64,000 nt of DNA, taken from assembly GCA_947650365.1 (NCBI GenBank), contig OX393555.1, positions 17,244,512-17,308,511 of the forward strand. The letters run 5' to 3'. The first letter of the stretch is position 1, and each line of letters starts with the position of its first letter. Below are positions 13,209 through 25,920 of the stretch, in pieces. The notes under the pieces are model-generated. The model saw only the letters and a program-made list of their open reading frames with translations. It searched no databases and was not told where the DNA came from. The position numbers were made by a program, and so were the translations under genes. This DNA is from Chamaelirium japonicum (Eukaryota; Streptophyta; Magnoliopsida; Liliales; Melanthiaceae).

Positions 13209-16200
13209 TATGCGCAGAAAAAGATCTGGGTCGTCTTTATTGCAAACACACGAAGATTACAGAGGCCGGGACCCGGGGACTCGGGGGTGGTGAGCTGGGT
13301 GTGGTGAATATTCGATCAGGATATTATGGGAGAGATCCTCTGGAGGGTCCCTTTGATCCGTGTCTCCACGTGGTATTCGTGCGAGAGCTCTGAAGGGGTT
13401 GTCCAGGACAGAGGTCTTTACAGGGTGAGGGTTTCTTGAGAGGCTAAGGAATATCCGTCGTTGCTTTTGTTCCTTCCGTGCTTCGCGCTTTCTCGGCTAG
13501 GGGGTTTTCGGCTTTGTTCCTCGGTCTTCATGTCTTCCTCGATCCTTGCTAGACCCCGGCGTCCTTGATCGTCGGTTCGCGGCGTAGATCATGCTTTCGG
13601 CGTCATCTTTGGCTTTGGCTTTCGGCTTTCGGCTTTGGCTTGGATTTGGCGTGGCTCTGGCTTTTGCTTAGCTTTGGCGCTTGCGCTTGAACGTAGACGG
13701 GTAGAGGCTTGCGATACTTTAGTTCTTCCGGACTTCGTGTCGTATCGGCTAGAATGTGCGGTGCTTTGCTCGTGACAGGCATAGTTTCTTGTCTTTGGCA
13801 CTTGCGTTGCTTTGGCGCGGGCTTTACTGGGGATTTTGCTCTGGCTTCTTGCGTTGCTTTTGCTTCGGCGTTGACTCAATCTTCTCCTTGAACGGCGGTG
13901 GCTACTTCTTCAAGGCTTTGGCTTCCTCGACGGTTTAGGCGTCAGCTCGACTTCTCTTCTTCTCCGGGCTTCTTTGGCGTGATCGAGGTCAAAGGTTTTG
14001 AAGATGATGGGTGTAGCACTGACTTTGTTTCTCTTCTTCTCTGAGCTTCTTTGGCGTGATCAGAGTCGAAGGGTTCCTTTGAAGACGGCGGGGGTGGCAC
14101 TAATCTCCGTGCGACAGTTGTAGCATCGGCTTTGCTTTGAAGACGACGGGTATAGCGACGACTTTGCTTCTTCTCCGGGCTTCTTTGGCGTGATCGAAGT
14201 CGAAGGGTTCCTTTAAAGATGACGGGGGTAGCATCGATCTCCGTGCGACGGTTGTAGCATCGGCTTTGCTTTGAAGATGACGGGTGTAGTGACGCTTCGG
14301 GTGTTCCTCTCCAAGCTTTCTCCTTCGAGGATAGAGCGGGCGTTTGTCGAAGGCAATAGGGTGATGACGCTTTGGTCTTCTTCTCCGGGCTTTTGGGCTT
14401 GATCGAAGTTGAAGGCTTGTTGGAGCCGACGGAGTAGTGCCTCTCCAATCTTCTTCTCTGGCCTTTGCTTCTGGCATCTTCGGAGTTGAAGGGTTCTTCT
14501 TCTCCGAGCTTTCTTCTTCATGCACGGAGTCGAAGGCTTGATCTTCTTGTACAAGGGTCTTCACTTTGATGAGGGCTTTCAATGGATTAAGTCGGTCCCG
14601 AAGGGATAGGCTTGCCTGTGCCTCGTGAAGCCTTGGGTCAATGAAGAGCGCGTCTCCTCTTCTGCAAATCTCCTTCGCCTTGTCTTTCAGCTCCAGCTCT
14701 GACCCCTTCGACCTGGTGTCGGCTTCTTCTCCGGGCTTTTGGGCTTGATCGGAGTCGAAGGCTTGTTGGAGACGATGGGGTAGTGCCGCTCCGATTTTCT
14801 TCTCCGGCATTTGCTTCTGGCGTCTTCGGAGTCGAAGGGTTGTTGGAGACGACGGAGTGATACCGCTCCGATCTTCATCTCCGGCCTTTGCTTCAGGCGT
14901 CTTCGGAGTCGAAGGGTTCTTCTTCTGTGAGCTTTCTTCTTCGTGCACGGAGTCGAAGGGTTGATCTTCTTATGCAAGGGTCTTCAATTTGATGAGGGCT
15001 TTCAATGGACTAAGCCAGTCCCGAAGGGATAGGCTTGCCTGTGTCTCGTGAAGCCTTGGGTCGATGAAGGGCGCGTCTCCTCCTTTGCAGAGCTTCTTCG
15101 CTTTGTCTTCAGCTTCCGACCTGACCCCTTCGACTTGACGACGGCTGTGGCGTCGGCTTCTTATTCGAGCGTATTTGGCGTAATCAGAGTTGAAGGCTTT
15201 GTTGAAGACGATGGGTGTAGCGCCGCTTTGGGTATCCTTCTCCAAGCTTTCTTCTTCGTGAATGGAGTTGATGCTTGTTGAAAACGATGGGGTGATGCCG
15301 CTTCAATCTTCTTCTCCGGACTTTTGGGCTTGATCGGAGTCGAAGGTTTGTTGGAGACGACAGGATGCTGCCGCTCCGATCTTCTTCGCCGGCCTTTGCT
15401 TCTGGCGTCTTCGGAGTTGAAGGTTTCTTCTTCTCCGAGCTTTCTTCTTCGTGCACGGAGTCAAAGGGATGATCTTCTTGTGCAAGAGTCTTCACTTTGA
15501 TGAGGGCTTTCAATGGACTAAGCCGGTCCCGAAGGGATAGGCTTGCCCGTGTCTCGTGAAGCCTTGGGTCGATGAAGGGCGAGTCTCCTCCTCTGCAGAG
15601 CTTCTTCGCTTCTGGCCATCCGACCTTTTGAGCCTTCCCCCTCCCCCCTCTATTTATAGGTGAAGAGGGGGAGGGGAGAGATATGGGAAGATTTATTTTA
15701 ATCCCTTTAATAACTCTCCCATAACTATCCAAGATTTATTCTTCTATTGATGAGGAGAATAAACATTTATTTGCTTTCCTTTTCTGGCGGAGTAGTTATG
15801 GCTCAATCCTTTTTTAATTTATTTGAATCTTGCACATAAAATCAATGGCAACCCGGCTTCGTCTCTTGTCCGTCGGATCGAGGGATCAGTGCAGATCTAC
15901 GCTTATGTAGACGTCAAACGCAACCTCCCCCCGCGCATGACGGTGTTTCTTTTCTTTTTCTTCTTTTCTTTCCTTTTCTTTTCTTTCCTTTCTTTTCTTT
16001 TCTTTCTTTATTTTCTTTAGTTTCTTTCTTCCTTGCATGGCTGGCCACCCCTTACCTGTGAGTAAGGGGCTCGGATTTCTAGAAGGGGGCCGGGTGGGCC
16101 CCACTTGAGGATGGGGCCCACCCGGCCTCTTGTTTGGCGCGGGTCGGGTCCGATTTGCCTGTGAGTTGGTGCATGCGAGTCGGGTCCAGGTCCGAGTGGG

Positions 16201-16270
16201 TGTCGGGTTTGCCTCCAAATTAGTACATATGCGAGTCGGATTCGGGTTAGACACAATTTGTGTGTCTACA
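13209..16270 (-). mobile_element. LTR-like insertion, probably a solo LTR, 3.06 kb
   Basis: On the minus strand it starts TGTAGACACAC, typical of long gypsy LTRs. ATATG occurs on both sides (13204-13208 and 16271-16275), and the interrupted L1 reading frame resumes immediately after 16270. The inner end is not a clean CA, so the left boundary may be off by two bases. A minus-strand TATAAATA lies at 15651-15658 and an AATAAA signal near 13.23 kb. Inside, a block of about 110 bases (GGGCTTTCAATGGACTAAGC start) recurs near 14.57, 14.99 and 15.50 kb, showing internal duplication of 430-510 bp units. No gag or pol is recognisable. Its GA/CT-rich open frames are not convincing genes. Confidence 0.65.
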
Positions 16271-17518
16271 ATATGTTAACCCATATTCCCATTTGGGTTC
16301 GTTTTCTAAACCTTCTTGTTGACTTGTGGTCTGAAGATCTCTTGAGCAGGATGGGCAGCACCATTGGTAGGCCGCTTTACATGGATCAAGCCACCACTGC
16401 TCAGTCCAGGTAAGCTATGCAAGATTTTGTGTGGAGATTTGTGTTGATGCCTCTCTTCCTATGGAGATTGAAGCGAGAGATAGCAAGGGAAGTCTACTAT
16501 TTATTCAGTCAGTTATTTATGATTGGAAACCTCCTCGCTGTAGAGCCTACCAGTCCTTTGATCACAATGACGACGCTTGTACAGTTCATCCGAAGATCTC
16601 TAATACCTGGAAATTAAATTTTAAGCTGGCCAAGGGCTAAGCCCGTTGAGCACGGTTGGAGGCCGACTGGGAAAGTTCTGGAAGGGTTTCCTCCCCATGG
16701 GGCAACTTCTTTGCATGCTCAGTCAGTCTCCAACCAATGGTCTAAAGTGGCAACCAAGTTTAAATGTAAAGCCTAGCTACTCACGTCCCAATGTTCAAAG
16801 TCGAGGGAGCGGCTCTAGGTTTGACGTTTTGGGGAGCCAAGATGACGAAGTAAGTGGTGATGTTGAAGCTCAATGGGCTGATATGGTTGGTGATGATGTA
16901 GGCCATGATGTCGCTGATGTTGGAGCAGTCCTTAGTGCAGTTGTAATGAGCTCTGATGATGCTCTGAGGGGAGTTTCTAGAGGTACTACAGCTCATGTTA
17001 ATGCTGCAGCCCATGGTATAGACGGTGCGCAGGTTGTTGATACTATGGAGGTTGGTGTAGTTGGAGCTAACCAAGTGCACCAAGTGATTGTTGAAGGTTT
17101 TAGTGATGCAACGGCTGTTTGTGCTGAGAATGCTGTAGTCGGGCAAGCTGTAGGGGACCTTGCTGGCGCTGATGTTGGTTCAGCAGAAGTTGGGGCCACT
17201 GCTGTGTTATGCAGGGTGATGGCCGGTGTGGTTGACGTTACGATAGCTGTAGATGATGCAGGCCAGGCAGAGGCTGCAGTCAATCTTGATGTTACGCTAG
17301 CAGGTGGTCAGTTTCAGGCTGATGCTATGCAGGAAGCTGGTGCTGTGCCGGCGGATGTTACACAGCCTGATGTTTTGCAGCCAGAATCTGATGGACTGAT
17401 GTCCTTCCTCTCGTGGTGGGGGGCTGATGTTAGGGTGCAAGCAGGGGGCTCCCGAGCCTGAAGTGGAAGTTGTTACTGATATATCTAGAGGTGGTGTTGG
17501 AGCCTTGGAGGGGGGGAT
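16271..17518 (+). pseudogene. L1 LINE ORF1 relic, middle and C-terminal part
   Basis: The first codons (MLTHIPIWVRF) continue the DUF4283 fold interrupted at 13.2 kb. Around 16.53-16.58 kb a zinc-knuckle-like block reads YDWKPPRCRAYQSFDHNDDAC, in which the second Cys and the knuckle Gly are altered. The frame then passes into a long acidic, Ala/Val/Asp-rich tail (16646-17461), including GSRFDVLGSQDDE, typical of plant L1 ORF1 tails. At least one shift separates the domain from the tail. A hAT MITE ends this segment. Confidence 0.7.
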
Positions 17519-17982
17519 TAGAGGTGGCAATCCCGCCAACCCGACCCGAAGTTAGCGGGTTTGGGTTTGCCCTAAACGGGTTCGGGTCATAAACGGGTCG
17601 ACCCGATTGACACGTTTATTTAATGCGTCGGATTCGGGTTTGTACTTATAACCCGATTGACCCGACTTCACCCATTTACCAAATGGGTCGTGTCAACCCG
17701 ACCCGATCAAACCCGGCCCAATCCAACTTGTCTTGACCCAACCCGGCAAGTTTACATGGATTTTGTTGACCTAACCCGAGCCAACCCGACCCGACACGAC
17801 CCGATCCGTTTAGTAAACAGGTTAAACGGGTCGGGTCGGGTCAACCCGTTTATTAGGCGGGTCGGGTTTGGGTTTAAGTTTTTGACCCGTTTATTAAACG
17901 GGTCGGGTTCGGATAGGATGTTTTGCCCTTATACCTATGTCTCAACCCGACCCGAACCCGACCCGACCCATTGCCACCCCTA
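17519..17982. mobile_element. Non-autonomous hAT MITE, 464 bp
   Basis: Terminal inverted repeats TAGAGGTGGCAAT and ATTGCCACCCCTA, flanked by a perfect 8-bp duplication GGGGGGAT (17511-17518 and 17983-17990). The interior is built of short CGGGT/ACCCG runs that can pair across the element. No transposase. It lies inside the L1 relic. Confidence 0.93.
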
Positions 17983-19047
17983 GGGGGGATGCCACTACCA
18001 CTCCACTGAAAGACAATTTTATTGGTATCTATATTGAGGAGTTCGTTGTAGGACTACCCCCTAAGACCTTCCAGCATTGTAAATGGATCTTACGGCAGAT
18101 CTTGGAGGACGCTGGAAGATGTGAAGAGACGGATGATTTTATCCTTTCGAAGTTGGGGGAGGAGGAGAGCCATTGTTTCTCTAGCCTGGCTTGTGAGTAC
18201 CATAGGTGGGAGCCCAAGTGATTAAGATTTCTAAGACGTTTGCTGCAGCTAATCTTGGCAAGAGAGCGTTCGAGAGCTGGCCTAAAGGAGTACTATGCGA
18301 CCGATCTACTAGGCGAGGCGGTGGCGGCTAGATTTGTTTGTCCTCAGGTGATGCTCACCTTTTGGGAGTGTTGGTTGAGGTCATATTTTGTGTCTGCTTG
18401 TGTTCTTGGTCCTGTTGCCCTCAGCCGAGGATTTGTGGACTCACTGGGGAGCGTGGGTACTAGGGGTGGCAATGGTCGGGTCGGGTTGAGACATGGGTAT
18501 AAGAGCAAAACACCCAACCCGAACCCGATCCGTTTAATAAACGGGTCAAAAACTTAAACCCAAACCCGACCCGCCTAATAAACAGGTTGACCCGACCCGT
18601 TTAACCCGTTTACTAAACGGGTCGGGTCGGGTTGGCTCGGGTTGGGTCAACAAAACCCATGTAAACTTGCCGGGTTGGGCCAAGACAAGGCGGATTGGGC
18701 CGGGTTTGATCGGATTGGGTCGAGTTGGTTCGGGTCGGGTTGACACGACCCATTTGGTAAACGGGTCAAGTCGGGTTATAAGTACAAACCCGAACCCGAC
18801 CCATTAAATAAAAGGGTCAATCGGGTCGACCCGTTTATGACTCGAACCCGTTTAGGCCAAACCCAAACCAGCTAACTTCAGGTCGGGGTGGTGGGTCGGG
18901 TCAAGGATTGCCACCCCTAGTGGGTACTGCTCACTTGTCGAAGATTTATCTCTACTTTCTACTTACTCATCCGAAGTTAAGCTGTGAACTGTAATTTTCC
19001 TTTTCAGTTCCTTTTAATAAAAAAATTACCCCTCAAAAAAAAAAAGT
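17983..19047 (+). pseudogene. 3' part of the L1-like relic with poly(A) tail
   Basis: After the first hAT MITE, about 470 bases follow (17991-18460) with no domain I can name, then a second hAT MITE (18461-18919), then 18928-19047 ending in ATTACCCCTC plus an A-rich tail at about 19035-19047. No reverse transcriptase is present between ORF1 and the tail, so either the LINE is internally deleted or the tail belongs to another insertion. Confidence 0.45.
18461..18919. mobile_element. Non-autonomous hAT MITE, 459 bp, second copy
   Basis: Ends TAGGGGTGGCAAT and ATTGCCACCCCTA with a perfect 8-bp duplication GTGGGTAC (18453-18460 and 18920-18927). Same family as 17519-17982 but in the opposite orientation: the AGTTAGCGGGT-like block lies near the left end of the first copy and, reversed, near the right end of this one. 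Confidence 0.93.
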
Positions 19048-19627
19048 GATAAATTGGGGAGGGAATTTCGGCAACAAATGAAAAACTATTAATTTTCATC
19101 CTTATCTTATGAATTACTGAAATTTTAAAATTTTAATAATGATGGGCTACACCAATCTGCCATGGGCTTGGCCCAACATGCGGTTAGCACAGGCTCTCGT
19201 TGGGCTTGTGTGCAAGTCCGATCCGACCTTGTAGGCGCGGGCCTAATGTAATAGGTTTGGTTGAGTGTCAACTACTTGGTCGACCATAATTTATAAAATG
19301 ACAAAAATGGATATCGGGTAACAACTCTACACCGAACGTTTGAAAATTTTCCAAATATATCCTTTACGAAGCTCTTATCGAGACGAACACAACCATAGAA
19401 GATTTTCTACTAGTAATGTCCGTGCCTGTCGGCACGCAAAAGATTTCGAGGGCGGAGATAATATTTTGAGGAAGTGACAATATTTCAAAGGTGGCAACAA
19501 AAATATTTCGAGAGTGGCAATAATATTTCGAGGGAGAACAATATTTAGATGGTGATAACAGTATTTTATGAGGGTTTCATCTATGGACATCCTAATTTGT
19601 GATCAAGCTCAAGATCATTATTGTATT
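19048..19627. other. No gene seen; short degenerate repeats
   Basis: At about 19430-19560 a unit of roughly 25-30 bases around AATATTTCGAGGGTGGCAA recurs four or five times with many changes. Nothing else is recognisable. Confidence 0.5.
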
Positions 19628-19809
19628 GAGAAATGCTATTCAGCCCCGAAGGTTTTTCCGATTTCGCCAACCCGATTGACATGGCAGCGTTCAACTGGTG
19701 GCTGAAACTCAATGACGACATTTAAATCTTACTCCACCAGTTGAACGCTGCCACGTCAATCGGGCTGAGCAAAATCGGGAAAACCTTCGAGCTGAAAAGT
19801 GGATTTCTT
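19628..19809. mobile_element. Mutator-like MITE, about 180 bp (family A)
   Basis: Inverted termini around GAAATGCTATTCAGC and CCGAAGGTTTTTCCGATTT pair with the right end. It closely matches 41840-42020, which has a clear target duplication. Here the duplication is degenerate. Confidence 0.7.
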
Positions 19810-20186
19810 GGATCACTGAATGTATTCAGTCCATCTGCACATGCATTGTCAGCTTGCTTGAATAATATATTGATCTACCTGCTCATAGACATTATATATT
19901 TCCACTTTTTATTCTAACAACAGAGCATATATGCACTCGTGGTTCCAAACATATATACCGAGGTGGCATATGATCTCTCATCCTTCTCCGAACTTCTTCC
20001 AGATTTGGATGCTCCTCAGATTCCATTAAAAGCAACCGACTTGCTAAACTGTAATTTGTGGCAGAAGCAAGTGTAAGTATTTTCCTCGTGCTCATATGCA
20101 TTTTGTTCCCCTTTTACCCCAGCACCTCAGTACTTGATTTTTGCCTTCATTTTTCATTGAACAATTTAATAGATGGATGAAGATTT

Positions 20187-20189
<3 letters not shown>

Positions 20190-20230
<41 letters not shown>
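20190..20230. repeat. (AT)n microsatellite left of a fold-back MITE
   Basis: Uninterrupted AT repeat that abuts the left terminus of the MITE at 20232; its counterpart lies at 20970. Confidence 0.95.
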
Positions 20231-22921
<2,691 letters not shown>

Positions 22922-23245
22922 TAAGGGGGTGAATTGTGACGACCAAGAGCCAAGAGCCAAGAGTCCTGAGGCTGTGATGCCAAGATGGAAGAGGTGAGGT
23001 GTACAAGGTCACGAGTTAGCCCACGTCACCTGGAGAGAAGGAGATCATGAGCAACTTATATAATTATCCCTCCCAAACATAGAAGATGCATTTTAAAACT
23101 GTGCGCCGCTACGGATTTCGTAAGAACTCCGTAGTTAAGCGTGCTTGGACGAGAGTAGTACTATGGTGGGTGACTCCCCTAGGAAGTCCTCGTGCGGGCA
23201 CGAGCAAAGCGAATAATATCTTGTGTGTTTGGGGAGGATGTTACA
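22922..23245 (+). mobile_element. Cassandra-type TRIM: polypurine tract and LTR with 5S-like segment
   Basis: A PPT-like tract (AAGGGGGTGAAT, ending at 22934) abuts a 311-base TG...CA unit (22935-23245) that starts TGTGACGACC and ends GGATGTTACA. Inside is a 5S rRNA-like segment, the diagnostic mark of Cassandra elements. No second LTR is visible to the left, so this looks like a 3' LTR with a remnant of the short internal region. TRIMs code for no protein and depend on other elements to move. Confidence 0.8.
23103..23200 (+). ncRNA. 5S rRNA-derived segment in the Cassandra LTR
   Basis: The run AGTTAAGCGTGCTTGG matches the 5S box A region, GAGAGTAGTACTATGGTGGG spans the intermediate element and box C, and GAAGTCCTCGTG matches the 5S 3' half. 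The 5' third of 5S is poorly conserved. This is not a rDNA repeat unit: it stands alone inside a TG...CA LTR. In Cassandra this part can serve as a Pol III internal promoter (family knowledge). Confidence 0.85.
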
Positions 23246-24143
23246 GTTAACTTCTTGCTTTCGGTGTCGTATCTTATCAGCCTGCCAGTGGCATCGTCGG
23301 TGATCACCTTCCATACATAGTCCCTGCAGGAGAAGTTCATTGATTCAAATTTGGAAGGCGTGAAACCGGATGAAGTAATAAACATTGACCGCTTATATTA
23401 AGGTAAAATTTGCCTATTAAGTGTGCATTTGAATTTAAAATTTTCACATCTTGATTAGAGTTCGGATAAGACTTGGATGATGATGACGCGGAGGAAATTC
23501 TGTTGCACCCACTTCGGTACATAAATAGACAAAGAAAAATTATAGGGTTCCACAATGATACCGAAATGAGAATTCGGTACCATACAATGATACAGAACCC
23601 ATCTCCATCATCCATCCCATTTTCCATGCATCTTACTGGTGGTAGCATTATTCTAGAGCCCATGGGATGAACACTAGGTGGATGCTTGAGATCCACCATA
23701 GGGCCATTGGATGGTCCCTATGAATTTCGGTACGATACCGAAGTGAATATCATACAATTTCTAGATGTATGATACTCACTTCGGTACTATACATAGACAC
23801 ATGCTAAAGGTAAGAAATCATGGAAAAACAAGCAAATTATAATTGATATTTTATACTCAAGTATAATGATATTATACCTTGGCAATATGCATCGAATTAA
23901 TGGATTTGGAGGGGAGATTTGGGTGGAAGAAAAATATTATTCTTAGAATGATGGATATATGAATTAAAGAAATAAATCTCAAATACGGGAATAAGAACTT
24001 GTCTACCAAAATAGAAGCCGCCTTTGGTAGCATCCAAGATATAGCGAACTCTTAGACTGATCTCCACATGCACTAGTTGATCACGGTCTTCAATCCGACC
24101 CTTGTATAGTATTTATTTATACTTATCAGAACAGAAAAATTAA
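23246..24143. other. No gene seen
   Basis: AT-rich intergenic sequence. A motif like CACTTCGGTAC recurs near 23510, 23570 and 23790 but no inverted ends or coding signal were found. Confidence 0.4.
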
Positions 24144-24413
24144 GGGTTATTTTGACTTTGCCCCCCAAATTTTGCTTTGAATTAGACTTTACCCCTCATG
24201 TTTTCATTAATTAGATTTTACCCCCCAAAACCAACTATTCCGTCAACTCACCCCTCAAAACTTTATTTCTTTTCCCCCAAAACTTTATTTCTAAGAGAGG
24301 GTGAGCTGACCGAAAAGAAATAAAGTTTTAAGGGGTGAGTTGACGGAACAGTTAGTTTTGGGGGGTAAAGTCTAATTCAAGGCAAAATTTGGGGGGCAAA
24401 GTCAAAATAATCC
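24144..24413. mobile_element. Mutator-like MITE with GGG end, 270 bp
   Basis: Left end GGGTTATTTTGACTTTGCCC pairs with right end GGGCAAAGTCAAAATAATCC. The 9-bp flanks AAAAATTAA (24135-24143) and AAAACTTAA (24414-24422) differ at one base, which fits a Mutator-type 9-bp duplication. The two arms pair over nearly the whole element. No coding content. Confidence 0.85.
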
Positions 24414-24726
24414 AAAACTTAAAGCGAAGTAAATATTGCATTCGGACTCGCACTTGAGTCAACTCGACCCACTGAACCGAGCCTAGCGCCTGCCTATCCA
24501 ATAGTGCCCTACAACCCATTGCTTTCGTCACGTGCGCACGTGTATGATACAGTGTGATCTCTAAGATCTTATGCACCACAAACACCTAGCTCATCTTGTT
24601 CACTCAAACAAGTGAGATACATGAGCTTTAGTATATATGCCCTTCCAACTCCTTGCCCACTACCCTCAAATGAATCCTCCTTAAGGGATTTAGATTGAGA
24701 AGAGCTTGGATTTTATATGTTTGATG

Positions 24727-24827
<101 letters not shown>

Positions 24828-25124
24828 TACTCGGATGATCGTAGCTAATACTTGCAATAAACCTCAATTTCTGCAATAGATGCATTTATTAGATAAAGGC
24901 AGATGCGAGCTTTCACTCGGCACTCTGATTGATGATCCATGATAACTCCACGGATTGCATGGCCCTCGTGTCGATGACATATCATTCAACTTTCTCCCGT
25001 ATCAACTTTTGATGCTAGGATAGGGGGCTACCATGGTGATGACGAGCGACGAAGGACATTAGTGTTCGATTCTGAAGAGGAAGCTTGAGATACGACTACC
25101 ATGTCCAAAGAAGGCAGCAGGCAC

Positions 25125-25197
<73 letters not shown>
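25125..25197. repeat. (TC)n microsatellite
   Basis: Pure CT dinucleotide repeat of about 70 bases. Confidence 0.95.
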
Positions 25198-25199
<2 letters not shown>

Positions 25200-25591
25200 A
25201 TCATGAACCAATACAGTAAAAACATGGCATTAAAATCATAGAATTACAGTAATGATGGTATATATGATTTAAAAATGATAATCAGGGAACATAAATAATC
25301 AACTGCCGCATCAATCGCAAACTTGCCTGTCATTAATCTTGCTTCTTCGCCACTGCTCAGTGGCGGAATGCTTCGATCTTGGCGTGCTCGACCTCTAATC
25401 GCCGCCGTCGCTCTTCCCATCAACCCATCCGGTCAACTCCTCGCAAGGGAAAAAAAAAAAAACCGGAGTGGTGACAGAGCTCAGTCCCCCACAAACTAGC
25501 TCATGATCAGGCATTAGATCTAGCTATATGCGCTCGCTAAGGTGCCCCGGTTGCACATCTAACAATTAAAGGAGGGGGGGGGGGGGCACAC

Positions 25592-25664
25592 CTCTGTGGG
25601 ACAAGCTCTCTCTCTTGATGCCGAACTCCTCGTCGTCATCGTCGAAACCTGAAGGCCTCTCCAT
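25592..25664 (-). pseudogene. Possible first exon of a degraded host gene
   Basis: Minus-strand ATG at 25664 follows a leader containing AAACCCTAG-type motifs common in plant 5' UTRs and opens a 24-codon acidic peptide, MERPSGFDDDDEEFGI and then KRESLSHR, ending at a GAG|GTGTGC donor. About 150 bases further on, after a T-rich tract at about 25450, a frame holding WEERRRRLEVEHAKIEAFRH runs on but has several stops. This looks like a remnant of a host gene or a 5' fragment. I do not recognise the family. Confidence 0.3.
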
Positions 25665-25920
25665 GGATCCCTCTCGCTTCTATGATAGATGATGCCTGTT
25701 TCAATCCCTCTAGCTCTGGGAAACCCTAGAAAGAGAGATCACGGACTATAGGAAACAAAACCCTAGAGGGAGAGGGGGGGCGACCTGGAGGACGAGACGG
25801 ATCCAAAGCTGCTGACGCTGCTGCGGGCGGCGATGGGCAGTGACGGCCCTACGGCACGGAAAATAAAACATAAGGGGACAGAGCCCCAGCCGTCATCCTG
25901 TAGCTATTCTTACATTGTAA

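Noticed and set aside
13942-15732. Basic frames (KKARRRR, RRRQKQRPEKK) on the minus strand resembling a nuclear protein
   Set aside because: They follow the internal repeats of an LTR-like element, shift frame between copies, and have no domain.
23103-23200. A functional 5S rRNA gene
   Set aside because: The 5' third does not fit 5S, and the block lies within a TG...CA LTR beside a polypurine tract, which is the Cassandra layout.
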